Origin: CAYMWF01 sp964394085 [NCBI: uncultured Gemmatimonadota bacterium]
GTDB taxonomy: Bacteria; GCA-2686955; CAYMWF01
DNA length: 64,000 bases
Assembly (NCBI GenBank): GCA_964394085.1
Contig: CAYMWF010000023.1
Location: 9,724 to 73,723 of the forward strand
Direction: 5' to 3'
Of the stretch, positions 18,329-26,972 are shown piece by piece (the first letter of the stretch is position 1; every line of letters begins with the position of its first letter). The position numbers and the translations under genes were made by a program. The notes beneath the pieces are model-generated. The model was not told the DNA's origin, did not search any database, and saw only the letters and a list, made by a program, of their open reading frames with translations.

Positions 18329-18904
18329 ATGAGAGACGAAAACGATATGGATAAAAAGGTCGGGAGGTTGCAGGCATCCCTGGAGGAGGCATCCCCCGAA
18401 CGGATAGAAGATGCCAGGGCCGAGCTTTTCGCGGCCGGTCTCGATCCGGAGAAAACCTGGCGCAGAATGAACGGTCTTGTCCGCGATTCGATCGCCCGGC
18501 GGAAGCGGGAGGAACTGGTGCGCAGCGCGGCTTCCCGCATGAAGTCTTTTCTGAAAGAGATGCTCAATCCACGGTACATGCAGCCGGCGGCTGTGCCGGT
18601 GACGAGAACAGTTCCGCCGGCGGGTACCGAGGAAGACAAGAGCTGCGTGGATCCCGCCCTGATGTTCCAGGAGGCGGTGAAGCTGCTCAGGCTGAATGAT
18701 TTCGCGGGGTCGCGCCTGATCCTCGAAGCGCTCCTCGCCGAACATGGCGAGAGCAGCGATTCCTCCAAGTATCGCTATACCCTCGCACATGCGCTCCTCG
18801 GTCTGCAGGAGTTCGATTCCGCCGTCGAGGTGCTGCTGTCGATCAGCGGCGAGTTCGAGGCGGCCGCCCTCGCGATCATAGAAGAAATCCAACCCCTCTG
18901 TTAA
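18329..18904 (+). CDS. TPR-like small protein, putative sigma regulator, CHAT locus 1
   Basis: This 191-residue soluble protein has a charged helical N-terminal half (residues 1-75) and a C-terminal helical-repeat part resembling tetratricopeptides ('MFQEAVKLLRLNDFAGSRLILEALL', 'YRYTLAHALLGLQEFDSAVEVLL'). It is the positional equivalent of the zinc-finger/TPR protein at 56842-57708 but lacks the zinc-finger. GGGGAAA precedes the ATG. Its TAA stop lies within the first bases of the dispersed repeat that begins at 18901, so the original C-terminus may have been cut by that insertion. A role as inhibitor of the adjacent sigma factor is inferred from context only. Confidence 0.65.
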   Translation: MRDENDMDKKVGRLQASLEEASPERIEDARAELFAAGLDPEKTWRRMNGLVRDSIARRKREELVRSAASRMKSFLKEMLNPRYMQPAAVPVTRTVPPAGTEEDKSCVDPALMFQEAVKLLRLNDFAGSRLILEALLAEHGESSDSSKYRYTLAHALLGLQEFDSAVEVLLSISGEFEAAALAIIEEIQPLC

Positions 18905-19252
18905 TGAAACAAAATCCGCCGGCTGAGCCGGTGGTATAGTTCAGCCATGCTTGGAAAAGAATCAGGTGTACGCCCCGGTTGGCTTTGAGATCCCAAATCA
19001 CGAAGCCGATCTGCGTGGTTCTCTTTTTGCAGCGAAGCGCAGGAAGCATATCATGTCCTGCGGGGGATGCAGGCCTGCTCGTGTAAAATTGTCAATCCGA
19101 TTGACAATTTTACACGTCTTCCGAGCGGACTCGATTGATACACCTGAACGACCGGGGAGACATCCACCTTATAGAGGAATATATGATTCGGTTCCCTCCG
19201 GTAGTGGAATAAGTGACAGGTTCCCTCCGGGCTTAACTCAACCCGGCTCAGC
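18901..19252 (+). repeat. Dispersed ~350 bp repeat, copy 1
   Basis: This is nearly the same as 63492-63843, in the same orientation, with scattered substitutions and a few 1-2 base indels. It starts with TTAATGAAACAAAATCC, a hairpin (18916-18934) and TATAGTT, and ends near CTTAACTCAACCC. A partly conserved reading frame runs through both copies ('VYAPVGFEIPNH.ADL', '...SCGGCR') and several differences are synonymous, which hints at a former or present coding function. No transposase is recognised. It could be a decayed insertion element, a non-autonomous element or a conserved structured region. Confidence 0.75.
19081..19115. repeat. Perfect 16-bp-arm palindrome inside repeat copy 1
   Basis: Arms GTGTAAAATTGTCAAT and ATTGACAATTTTACAC are separated by CCG. 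The whole structure is identical in repeat copy 2, where the flanks have diverged, so it is the best conserved part. It may be a transposase or regulator binding site, or a stable hairpin. Confidence 0.8.
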
Positions 19253-19278
19253 CTGGGGTCGTTTACTCCGGCCATTTA

Positions 19279-19311
19279 TAAAAGACGAACCCACCGATCC
19301 TTATCGATGGG
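19279..19311 (-). terminator. Rho-independent-type terminator of the FG-GAP gene
   Basis: Read on the minus strand, CCCATCGAT and ATCGGTGGG pair completely (one T-G wobble) around an AAGG loop, followed by TTCGTCTTTT. It lies 45 bp past the stop of the FG-GAP gene. Confidence 0.6.
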
Positions 19312-19355
19312 CTCGTTATCGCTGGTGCCGCCTTTTGCGCTCCGTGCAGCTAGGC

Positions 19356-20792
19356 CTACTCGATTTTGAAAGTGAAGACGCTGGTCCAGTCGACGGTGGG
19401 AAAGATTCCCAGGTAACCCCAGTAGGAATATCCGCCCAGGGGTGCGGTCGGAGGAACATACGCCTGCGCAGGAACGGTCATTTCCTGGCCCGGCATCAGC
19501 GGGAAGGGATAAGGCGGTCTCGGTGTGCCGATGATCGGGAAGACGGTTCCGATCGGAAGTATCACATCCGCCCAGAACTGGAAATACTGAACCTGATCGG
19601 TTCTGTTGGTGATCGTAACCTCGTATAGTAGAACTCCTCCAGGATGCACTACGGGCGTGAGGCAGGATGTCGTAGTGGTAACTTCGGGATCCGTCTCATT
19701 CTCCCACCACGTCACCATGTCGTCCATTTCCGCCGTGGACAGGAGGTCGATGTCGCCGTCGTCGTCGATATCGATTGCCGAGATCGAGGACGCTCCGTCG
19801 TGGAAACCGACTACCTCTCTGTCGCCTTCGATGGAGTAGATGACTATTTCGTCGTCCCCGTGGATTGCCGCGGGAATTTCCACGTCCCCGTCGCCGTACA
19901 TATCCTCGGCATCCACATCGAATGCGCGGTAGACATTATCATCGATTGTATTTTTCTCGGTGACCTGGTTGCCGTTGTTTCTGTACCATGCGATTTCACC
20001 GCCATCATAAGCCGCTGTGATCACATCGATGTCATGGTCGAGATCGAGGTCCTCGGCGATGGCCGCATTCGGGCCGTTGATGTCGTAGTCGATCTCCTCT
20101 TCCGTGAACTCGCCGTAGTCCTGCCGGAACCAGGCGACCTTGTCCCCGTCACGGCCGGTAACCAGGATGTCGAGATTTCCGTCGAGATTGATGTCGGCGG
20201 CGACGACCGAGCATGCATCATAGAGATTCGAGCTGAATGTCTTGGTGAAGTTCTCGCTGCCGTCGTTTTCCCACATGGCGACTTCATTGCCGTTATTTGC
20301 GGTGCCAAGAACGTCGACGTCGCCGTCGCCGTCCATGTCAGCCCCGTATACATCCCAGGCGAAATCGAATGTGTCGGTGATTATATGCTTGGCGGAGAAA
20401 TATCCCGTGCCGTTGTTTTCATACCAGCAGATGATGTCATACGTGGTGCACGTGGCGAGCACGTCGACGTCGTCGTCGCCGTCGACGTCGATGGCGAACA
20501 CGTTCCTCGTCATCGAATTATCTTTGTCGATGTTATGTTCTATGAAGTTAGGGTTCCCGTGGTTGTCCCACTGTTCATACCAGTTTACGTCGGATTGATC
20601 CGTATCGTGGTTGCACGCGGCGGCGACCACGTCCAGATCGCCGTCGCCGTCGATATCGATCGCCTGTGAATCGCGGGCTCTCACGAAATCCGCGTCGATG
20701 GTGTGCTCAATCCAGCCGTAAGATGCCCCGAAACTTCCCAGCGCGAGCAGAATCGCGCCGAGCCATGCTGCGAACCTCAAATTCGTTTTCAT
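19356..20792 (-). CDS. Secreted FG-GAP/VCBS-repeat protein
   Basis: This 478-residue exported protein has a signal peptide (residues 1-26) and about seven FG-GAP/VCBS-type repeats that should form a beta-propeller. Each repeat has an Asp-rich calcium loop such as 'DIDGDGDLDVVAAA', 'DVDGDDDVDVLAT', 'DMDGDGDVDVLGT', 'DINLDGNLDILVT' and 'DIDDDGDIDLLST', and a 'W(Y/W)ENNG'-like strand. The last ~110 residues are a beta-rich domain ('YEVTITNRTDQVQYFQFWADVILP'). AAGGAGG lies 7 bases before the ATG at 20792; a GTG codon sits just before it. Likely a surface or extracellular adhesion-type protein; ligand unknown. Confidence 0.82.
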   Translation of the reverse strand: MKTNLRFAAWLGAILLALGSFGASYGWIEHTIDADFVRARDSQAIDIDGDGDLDVVAAACNHDTDQSDVNWYEQWDNHGNPNFIEHNIDKDNSMTRNVFAIDVDGDDDVDVLATCTTYDIICWYENNGTGYFSAKHIITDTFDFAWDVYGADMDGDGDVDVLGTANNGNEVAMWENDGSENFTKTFSSNLYDACSVVAADINLDGNLDILVTGRDGDKVAWFRQDYGEFTEEEIDYDINGPNAAIAEDLDLDHDIDVITAAYDGGEIAWYRNNGNQVTEKNTIDDNVYRAFDVDAEDMYGDGDVEIPAAIHGDDEIVIYSIEGDREVVGFHDGASSISAIDIDDDGDIDLLSTAEMDDMVTWWENETDPEVTTTTSCLTPVVHPGGVLLYEVTITNRTDQVQYFQFWADVILPIGTVFPIIGTPRPPYPFPLMPGQEMTVPAQAYVPPTAPLGGYSYWGYLGIFPTVDWTSVFTFKIE

Positions 20793-20966
20793 CACCGAAC
20801 CTCCTTGGGTTTTCCCGTCCGGAAGGCGTTTCCGGCTTCTGTTTTCGGAGCGCCGGTCCGGGCATGTGTCTTCAGGTTATATTGCCGGGGTGGCCGGTAT
20901 TTTCGCCAAAAAAAAATTCAGGCATCGTTCGGCGGGGGATGATTCTTGTTACCAGATAAGCTACAA

Positions 20967-21066
20967 TACCGGATGCGCGGATTAGGCTGCATATAATATC
21001 GGCCCGAAGTGCTGGACCGGAGGGTGGGCGTCTGCCTGCCTTACCGGATGCGCGGATTAGGCTGCA
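20967..21066. repeat. Two exact 25-bp direct repeats (20967-20991 and 21042-21066)
   Basis: The 25-bp unit TACCGGATGCG...GGCTGCA occurs twice, exactly, with 50 bp between, just before the hotdog thioesterase gene. The second copy ends 16 bp before its ATG. It might be a regulator site or a small duplication; with two copies it is not a CRISPR array. Confidence 0.7.
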
Positions 21067-21082
21067 ATTTTCAGGAGCTGAC

Positions 21083-21481
21083 ATGGAAAAGGTCACGAGG
21101 ATCAAGGTTCGCGGATATCATCTCGACTTCTACGGTCATGTGAACAACGCAAGATATCTCGAATTTCTGGAAGAAGCGAGATGGGACCAGTACGAAAAGC
21201 TGTTCGAATACGATTACTTCGCCGAAAAGGGGCTCGCTTTCGCTGTTGTGAACATCAATATCAACTACAGGCAGCCGGCGGAGCTGGGGCATGTGCTCGA
21301 GATAAAAAATCGATTCAAGAAATTCGCCCGGAAGAACGCCATCCTGGTACAGGAGATCTTCCTCGAAGGGTGCGGAACCCGTATAGCCGACGCCGAGGTC
21401 ACCTTCGTCCTGGTGGATATCAGAACGGGCAAGGCTGTCGAGATCGACGATGAGATCAGGCAGGTATTGTCTCTTCGATGA
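21083..21481 (+). CDS. Hotdog-fold acyl-CoA thioesterase (YbgC/FadM-like)
   Basis: This 132-residue 4HBT-superfamily protein is predicted to hydrolyse acyl-CoA thioesters. The family active-site segment is 'LDFYGHVNNARYLEFLEEARW' with the catalytic Asp at residue 15 (asserted by family knowledge). A central beta-hairpin 'NININYRQPAELGHVLEI' follows. AGGAG lies about 6 bases upstream of the ATG. It appears monocistronic; substrate chain length unknown. Confidence 0.88.
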   Translation: MEKVTRIKVRGYHLDFYGHVNNARYLEFLEEARWDQYEKLFEYDYFAEKGLAFAVVNININYRQPAELGHVLEIKNRFKKFARKNAILVQEIFLEGCGTRIADAEVTFVLVDIRTGKAVEIDDEIRQVLSLR

Positions 21482-21495
21482 GCCGGGACGCCGAT

Positions 21496-22161
21496 TCAAT
21501 ACAGATAATCATAGTAGAAGTAGTAATTCCCGTTGGGCATCCCCCGGATATCGTATTCACCGGCCCCGTACACCGAATCATAGATTACTGTAAAGTCGGT
21601 TGACAGGAGGGAGAAACCGGTCACGATTCCCTCAATGTAGCCGAAGCATTCGACATATTCGGAAGTCGACGGTTTCCTCCTGGTTACCATCCCCTGGTAG
21701 AATCCTTCGCAATCAGGAAATTCGCTGAGCCCCCTGTAGCGCCCCCTCAGAAAGTCCAGGGAGAATCCCGCCCTTACGAGGTGCCAGTCAGCAGGAAAAC
21801 TTTCACCTGTATTGATCGAATAGGAGCCGTGGTAAACCCCGAACGGAAGTTCCGAGTACCCGGATACATCGACGCCCAGGAGGTCCGACTCGAGCTCATA
21901 GTAGAAGAGGAGCTCCTCGGTCCTGATCTCGAGGAGCTGCACCAGCACCCGTGACTTGAAGAATGGGAAATATTCGGTGAAAACCTCTCCCTCATCGAGG
22001 TGCTCGGCTACGATGGGAATTCCGAACATCTCAATGTGGATGCCGACACCTTCGGCGTTTCCGTTTCCATCCGCCGAGAAGGTGGACAAGCCTCCCGCAC
22101 CGAGATTCATCGGCAGGAGCAGCGGGAATATCAGGATACAAAGCAAAGTGTTTTTCAACAT
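21496..22161 (-). CDS. Small exported protein, unknown function
   Basis: This is a 221-residue exported protein. The start is placed at ATG 22161 because GGGGGA precedes it and a signal peptide follows directly ('LKNTLLCILIFPLLLPMNLGAGG'). The mature part is acidic and aromatic-rich, probably beta-structured, ending with a run of Tyr ('YYFYYDYLY'). No family recognised. It is convergent with the thioesterase gene. Confidence 0.6.
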   Translation of the reverse strand: MLKNTLLCILIFPLLLPMNLGAGGLSTFSADGNGNAEGVGIHIEMFGIPIVAEHLDEGEVFTEYFPFFKSRVLVQLLEIRTEELLFYYELESDLLGVDVSGYSELPFGVYHGSYSINTGESFPADWHLVRAGFSLDFLRGRYRGLSEFPDCEGFYQGMVTRRKPSTSEYVECFGYIEGIVTGFSLLSTDFTVIYDSVYGAGEYDIRGMPNGNYYFYYDYLY

Positions 22162-22535
22162 GTCATCCCCCTTTGTCCATCGAATATTCTCTACAGGGAG
22201 CATAATCAAGCTTCGAAGAGATCTTGATTCATGCCATGAGAAATACTTCCGAGTTCTTGAACGATTCATTTGCCAATATTGTTTTAAAATCTGAACAGTA
22301 ATTCAGTATAGCATATTCTTCCTTTCTCAATCAATTTTATTTGAAATCGCGCGGGCGATGCCGCGGGGAGGTTTCAGGCCGAACCTGCCGAAGCGGTTGT
22401 GACGCTGCATCGAAACGGGCATTTTCATGATCCCCGGACCGATAAGCACTGACCGGACGCCCCATGGCACGGACGGGGGCAAAACGCAAAACAGGGGGTG
22501 TATGACGCAGAATAGAGGGCAGGGATGACGCACCC
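22162..22535. other. Intergenic region without recognisable gene
   Basis: About 375 bp. Short open frames here have no protein-like composition. No clear promoter was identified. Confidence 0.4.
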
Positions 22536-23870
22536 CTACCGGTCATAGACTAGCGGGTTCACTTCGCGCATGCGGGAGACGAGGGGCTCCCAGGGTTCGT
22601 CTTCGTTGCTCACCAGGCCGAAGTTCGAGTTTTCGCCGTCGAACCTTCCGAGGGGAGGCTCGTCCATGTAGGAGAACCAGTGGTAACCGACCTTGTAATC
22701 GGCCGCGAAGCTCGCCCTGGCGAAATCCTCGAAGAAATCGGCGCGTCCCTCCTGGTAGTTCAAGGTTACGAAAAACCAGGGGTACGGATACGTGTTGGGC
22801 AGCCCCGAATCGAAGGCGCGGACAGATGTTTCGCTCACGAGAACCGGCCTGCCGGTAAGAGCGTGATATTCTGCGAGCATGCCGCCGGGATCGGTCCATC
22901 GAAGCCCGCCGCCGAGGGAGGCGATCATACTTGCCCATATCGGCCAGACCTCGTAGTGGTTCACGCTCACCACGTCGCAGTACGGAGCGCTCGCCTCCAC
23001 CACGGTGGCTGGCGTGATCCAGCTCACGAACCTGGAACCCAGTATCAGGTGGTTGGGATCGGCCGCCCGGACCGTCTCGTAGCAGTAAGAGAAATAGTGA
23101 TCGGCCACGTGCCCGGCGAAATCGGCCCGGTCCCGTTCCTGGGCCGGGGTGACGGGGAGAGGGGGCGTCCACCGCATGTCGTAGAGGTCGTCGAAGGAGC
23201 GGATCAACGTGAGCCAGCGTAAATTGAACCATTTCACGTTATTGTTGTAGCGGCTGCGAAGAAACTCGACCAGCTCGATCTTGCCTGGAGCATCGGGCTC
23301 GAAGGAGAAATAGACCGCGAACAGGTCCCGGTGCCCCCTCCAGTCCGCGCCCCATCGGAGTTCGTTGTCGAAGAAATACCCTAAGAGATAAGGGTCGTCG
23401 ACCAGGGGCGGCACGACCTCAGCGACCACCGACTCTGCATGTTCGTGGAACTCGTCGCCGAAGTAGTCGGGAACGGTTCCTTCCTCCCAGTCGGCGCCGG
23501 AGAGATTGAGCGCGGTGGTATATGCGATTTCACCGGAAAACAAGGACGGATCGGACCATGCGCCCAGGGTGTTGAACCCCCAGTCGCGAAGCCGCGCCAG
23601 GGTCACGTCCGCCCAGGCCTCCTCGGAGCCGTAAAGATCCATGATATTTTCATGGTATGGGCTGTAGCCGAGATCGGGGCAGTAGTATCCGTCCGGAGTT
23701 ACGCAGGTCACGCCTGAAGAGTAGAACGGAGCGCCGTCCGGGTCGTAGAGCCACCATCGCGAACCGTCGAATCCGACGGTGAAAAACCCGTCCGTGCTGA
23801 ATGCGGGAACAGGCTGCAGCAACAGGATTGCGGCGATGAGGAGTGGTATCCCAGGTCGTATTCGGGTCAT
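22536..23870 (-). CDS. Secreted agarase-like glycoside hydrolase (clan GH-A TIM barrel)
   Basis: This 444-residue exported hydrolase has a signal peptide at residues 1-25 ('PLLIAAILLLQPVPAFS'). Architecture fits a single TIM barrel related to beta-agarase/GH-A enzymes: opening 'GFDGSRWWLYDPDGAPFYSSGV', an acid/base Asn-Glu pair in 'YFFDNELRWG' near residue 169, and a nucleophile Glu in 'PVLVSETSVRA' near residue 344. 'HYEVWP' and 'GYHWFSYMDEPP' near the barrel end are typical. The substrate is not shown by sequence; an algal or plant-type polysaccharide is a reasonable guess. It stands alone. Confidence 0.78.
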   Translation of the reverse strand: MTRIRPGIPLLIAAILLLQPVPAFSTDGFFTVGFDGSRWWLYDPDGAPFYSSGVTCVTPDGYYCPDLGYSPYHENIMDLYGSEEAWADVTLARLRDWGFNTLGAWSDPSLFSGEIAYTTALNLSGADWEEGTVPDYFGDEFHEHAESVVAEVVPPLVDDPYLLGYFFDNELRWGADWRGHRDLFAVYFSFEPDAPGKIELVEFLRSRYNNNVKWFNLRWLTLIRSFDDLYDMRWTPPLPVTPAQERDRADFAGHVADHYFSYCYETVRAADPNHLILGSRFVSWITPATVVEASAPYCDVVSVNHYEVWPIWASMIASLGGGLRWTDPGGMLAEYHALTGRPVLVSETSVRAFDSGLPNTYPYPWFFVTLNYQEGRADFFEDFARASFAADYKVGYHWFSYMDEPPLGRFDGENSNFGLVSNEDEPWEPLVSRMREVNPLVYDR

Positions 23871-24315
23871 CAGAGCCTCCGAAGATAATGGTTACGACCT
23901 ATTATAGCACACCGGTCCGGATGCTGCATTGCGTAAGCGTATGAAACCTTTCTGCGGGACGTTGGCAAAGCTTATTCCGGGGAGTCTTTCTTAGCGGATA
24001 CTCACCGCCGGCTGCAGCCCCAACAGTTATCGTCGATCCGGGGTCATTCCGCGATGAATGATTACCCACGTGAGAAAAGTTCAATATTTGAACAGACAAC
24101 AGGGTCCGGCAACCGAAGGCGGAGCCGCCCTGCCTTGCATAAGTGATTACATAACAGGGTATAACCGATCTGGCGATTTTCCCCGCGTGGAGAAAGCTCA
24201 GGTTTCGGACAATTCCGGATGAAAGCGTTCGCTGTCGTTTCCGGTATGTGAGTTTTCCTCACGCGGAGAAAACGCAGGAATCGGACAATTCCGGAACAGC
24301 CCCGGAACGGTCGGA
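23871..24315. other. Intergenic region with short repeats
   Basis: The 445 bp gap contains two diverged direct repeats (listed separately) and an inverted repeat GTTCAA-TAT-TTGAAC at 24079-24093. A third degenerate repeat copy may lie at 24064-24080. No gene seen. Confidence 0.5.
24176..24295. repeat. Two diverged ~45 bp direct repeats (24176-24219 and 24250-24295)
   Basis: Both copies follow the pattern TTTTCC-C-CG-GGAGAAA...CGCAGG/CTCAGG...TCGGACAATTCCGGA, with the last 15 bases identical. They lie just past the S41 protease stop and may be a decayed repeat family or a 3' structure. Confidence 0.6.
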
Positions 24316-25695
24316 TCACCTGCGGGATTCGTCGATCATGCCGTTGTCGTAATGCCCCCGCAGCATCGCAGGAACGCCCTCATCGTCGAACACCACCTCG
24401 AGGCGGAAGTAATCCACCTTTTCGAAGCGAAAGAGGGTTTCAGACATGGGGATCGCTTCCATCGCCGGGTTATTGCCGCGCTGGTACACGAGCCTGCCGC
24501 CTTCGAAGGTCAGGACCCGGTCTTCGTAGCGGCCGGCATACGATTCGAGGACGGCCGGAGCGATCTCCGCCGGCGTCAGCGACGCGGCGAGCCCCGCGAT
24601 GGCCCAATCCAGTATGAAGGCCTCTTCTTCGGTCACCTCGTCCCGCCCGCGCAGCTTCTTCAGGGCCTCGAGGTGCGCAGTGTCGAGAGCGTCATCGGCC
24701 GGCACCTCGATGTGGGGCGTTACGCCCGAACCTTCCCAGTTCGTTCCGCTGACCGGGTTTATCGCTCTGCCGAAGGGAACGATGGCCTGGATGCTGAGGG
24801 TGGGGAATAGACGCCCTTCCACCGGGTGGGCTCCTCCCCCCGTGGTTTCCCCGATGATGGTCGCCCTTTCGAGGTTCTTCAGATTGTAGGTAAACTCTTC
24901 GGCGCCCGAAAAGGTCCTGCTGCTCGTGAGAACGAAGAGGTCGGTATCAGTCATACGCGGACCTTCCACGTGGGCGGCCGTCCAGAACTGGCGCATCTCG
25001 TCTTCTTTGCGGATGTAGAAACTGTTGAGATGGGTCGGTTCTTCGAGAAAATAGCCGGTGAGAAGCTGGATGAGGCTCGGGCTGCCGCCGCCGTTGTATC
25101 TCAGATCGAAAATTATGGCGTCGCAATAGGCGAGGAAATTCATGGCCGCAACCGCGGTGGCGCCGGAGAGGGACGCGTCGGGGAACATGTCGAGCCGCAG
25201 GTAGCCCACGTTGCCGGGGAGGATTTCGATCTTCCTGAAGTAGAAGTTGCTTTTCTGAAGCATTTTCAACTTCACCGGGAAGACGGCATCGGGATCTTCT
25301 TCTTTCTTAAGCTCCTCGATTTCCCGTTGTGTGACCGCATGGATCGACACGTGACGGTCATGGCAGATTGTGCGCAGGTCTTCGGTCAGGGTCTTCGCGA
25401 ATTCGGGTAATGTGCCTGTGTCGTCGTACTTCCCTTTCCGAAGCTTTTTCCTGATATGCTTCTCCATTTTTTTCGCGACATCGGGAAAGACATAAATTTC
25501 GTTGTAAGCGGCCGCCACGGAGTCGATGATCGCCGCTTTCGATTCATCGGTCAAGGTGGGGAGGGTTTCCTCGCCGGGCGCCTTGAGGCGGCCTTGAGCG
25601 GACGCGTCCGTGCCGGCGAAGGATACAGCGATCCCGATTATCAGGACGGTGGTAATTATCACGCTTTCGTTCAGTCGATCGATTACTCGTTTCAT
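24316..25695 (-). CDS. Exported S41-family (IRBP-type) serine protease
   Basis: This 459-residue exported protease has a signal peptide in the first ~35 residues. Family features are 'GNVGYLRLDMFPD', 'AIIFDLRYNGGGSPSLI', and the nucleophile Ser in 'LTSSRTFSGAEEF' near residue 263, followed by 'GETTGGGAHP'. This N-terminal tricorn-like/IRBP arrangement lacks a PDZ domain. The last ~90 residues form a beta-rich domain found in related proteins ('GRYEDRVLTFEGGRLVYQR'). Single gene, 15 bp downstream of the MarR-GNAT gene and on the same strand, so co-transcription is likely. Confidence 0.85.
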   Translation of the reverse strand: MKRVIDRLNESVIITTVLIIGIAVSFAGTDASAQGRLKAPGEETLPTLTDESKAAIIDSVAAAYNEIYVFPDVAKKMEKHIRKKLRKGKYDDTGTLPEFAKTLTEDLRTICHDRHVSIHAVTQREIEELKKEEDPDAVFPVKLKMLQKSNFYFRKIEILPGNVGYLRLDMFPDASLSGATAVAAMNFLAYCDAIIFDLRYNGGGSPSLIQLLTGYFLEEPTHLNSFYIRKEDEMRQFWTAAHVEGPRMTDTDLFVLTSSRTFSGAEEFTYNLKNLERATIIGETTGGGAHPVEGRLFPTLSIQAIVPFGRAINPVSGTNWEGSGVTPHIEVPADDALDTAHLEALKKLRGRDEVTEEEAFILDWAIAGLAASLTPAEIAPAVLESYAGRYEDRVLTFEGGRLVYQRGNNPAMEAIPMSETLFRFEKVDYFRLEVVFDDEGVPAMLRGHYDNGMIDESRR

Positions 25696-25710
25696 GATTC
25701 TTTTTTCTCC

Positions 25711-26709
25711 TTACGGTTCCGGTTCCGGCGGGGGATCGATATCGGGCTCCCCTGTGAGCGGGAGCCTCATCCGTATCGTTTCCCGTTCGTATCGAATCGC
25801 TTCTTCACCCGTTTTCTCGACCGTCACGAAGCCGAGCGAGCGGTACAGGGCGCATGCGGCGTCCAGCAGCGGGCTCGTGAGGAGCTCCAGGGCGGGCACG
25901 CCGCGGGCACGGGCGCGCCTTATCGCTTCTTCGGCGAGGATGCGCCCGATTCCCCTGCCGCGCGTTTCCGCGCTCACGCCCATTTTCGCCAGCTCGAGAT
26001 CGCCGTCTCCGGCGGGAAGCAGCGCCGCGGTGCCGACTATCCGCCCCCGCCAGCTGGCGAAGAAGATGTCGCCGCCCTTCCGGATGATGGTTCCTCCCGG
26101 ATCACCCAGTATCCGATCATCCTCCGGTTCCACCCTGAAGTATTCCCTCAGCCACTCTTCGTTGAGCTCCTTGAACCACCGGTCGTAGACAGGCCGGTAA
26201 TCCAGAATTTCCACCCGGTTCTTTTCCCGGGAAGAATTCATTGCAGTCATAACCCTGTCGAAGATGCTTTCGCGATCAAGAGCATCCTCCAGTGAATCGA
26301 ATGTCGCGAGGAGGTTCACTCCCGAATCTTCGATCAGCTTTTCCGTCTCTCTCCTGATAGTTTCCCAGACCGGTTGAAGGCGGGTCACGGTTTCCTCTCC
26401 AACGGGGCTGAGCGAGACTAGACGCCGCCGTTCATCGTCAGGGTCCTTCCGCGAGTCGACCAGCCCGTGCTCTGCCATGGCCGAAGTTATTTGATTGATA
26501 GCAGGATGCGTCATACCGAGGATGGCGGCGATTTCCGTAACCGCGAGGGACGGAAACCGGGAGAGGGTAAAAAGCACCGGAAACCACCGCGGCTCCACGG
26601 AGGTTTCCATCTTCCGGTAAAGCCTTGACACATCGTTGTATAGCCGATCGCTCAAACGCCGGAGCCTGCTCGCGAAAGCCTGGGCTCCCATTTCACGCAT
26701 GCTGTCCAT
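25711..26709 (-). CDS. MarR-type regulator fused to GNAT acetyltransferase
   Basis: This 332-residue protein has an N-terminal MarR winged helix (residues ~15-150: 'SLAVTEIAAILGMTHPAINQITSAMAEHGLVDSRKDPDDERR') and a C-terminal GNAT N-acetyltransferase (~190-320: 'RGIGRILAEEAIRRARARG' in the acetyl-CoA loop, 'ALYRSLGFV'). ATG 26709 is chosen because GGGGGGAG precedes it. It probably both senses a small molecule and acetylates a substrate. The adjacent palindrome at 26749-26766 could be its own operator. It is followed by the S41 protease. Confidence 0.85.
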   Translation of the reverse strand: MDSMREMGAQAFASRLRRLSDRLYNDVSRLYRKMETSVEPRWFPVLFTLSRFPSLAVTEIAAILGMTHPAINQITSAMAEHGLVDSRKDPDDERRRLVSLSPVGEETVTRLQPVWETIRRETEKLIEDSGVNLLATFDSLEDALDRESIFDRVMTAMNSSREKNRVEILDYRPVYDRWFKELNEEWLREYFRVEPEDDRILGDPGGTIIRKGGDIFFASWRGRIVGTAALLPAGDGDLELAKMGVSAETRGRGIGRILAEEAIRRARARGVPALELLTSPLLDAACALYRSLGFVTVEKTGEEAIRYERETIRMRLPLTGEPDIDPPPEPEP

Positions 26710-26748
26710 GCTTTGCTCCCCCCCTGTCCGGGCTGCGTTTACATTAAT

Positions 26749-26766
26749 TACGTAAGCACTTACATA
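26749..26766. promoter_or_regulatory. Putative MarR operator upstream of the MarR-GNAT gene
   Basis: Inverted repeat TACGTAAG-CA-CTTACATA (7 of 8 arm pairs) lies 40 bp before the MarR-GNAT start. The size and position fit autoregulation by a MarR dimer. No experimental support. Confidence 0.5.
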
Positions 26767-26972
26767 AATGTTCCGAAATATCAAGTAAAAAATCCGCCGC
26801 GCCGTTGAAACGGCAATATTGATCTTTTTCCCGCTTTGATTTGGCCGGATTCGGAACGCGGAAAACATAATCCATATAAATTGAAAGGAAATTCAATCAG
26901 GGGGTATGTTCCGTATCAATTCAGTAATAACACGGCGCGGGTAACATATTCCCTTTGCTTCAGAAGAAGGAA

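Noticed and set aside
18951-19628. 225-codon frame running out of the dispersed repeat
   Set aside because: It leaves the repeat and runs antisense into the FG-GAP gene; only the part inside the repeat is conserved between copies.
20967-21066. CRISPR array
   Set aside because: Only two repeats with one spacer, and no cas genes in the window.
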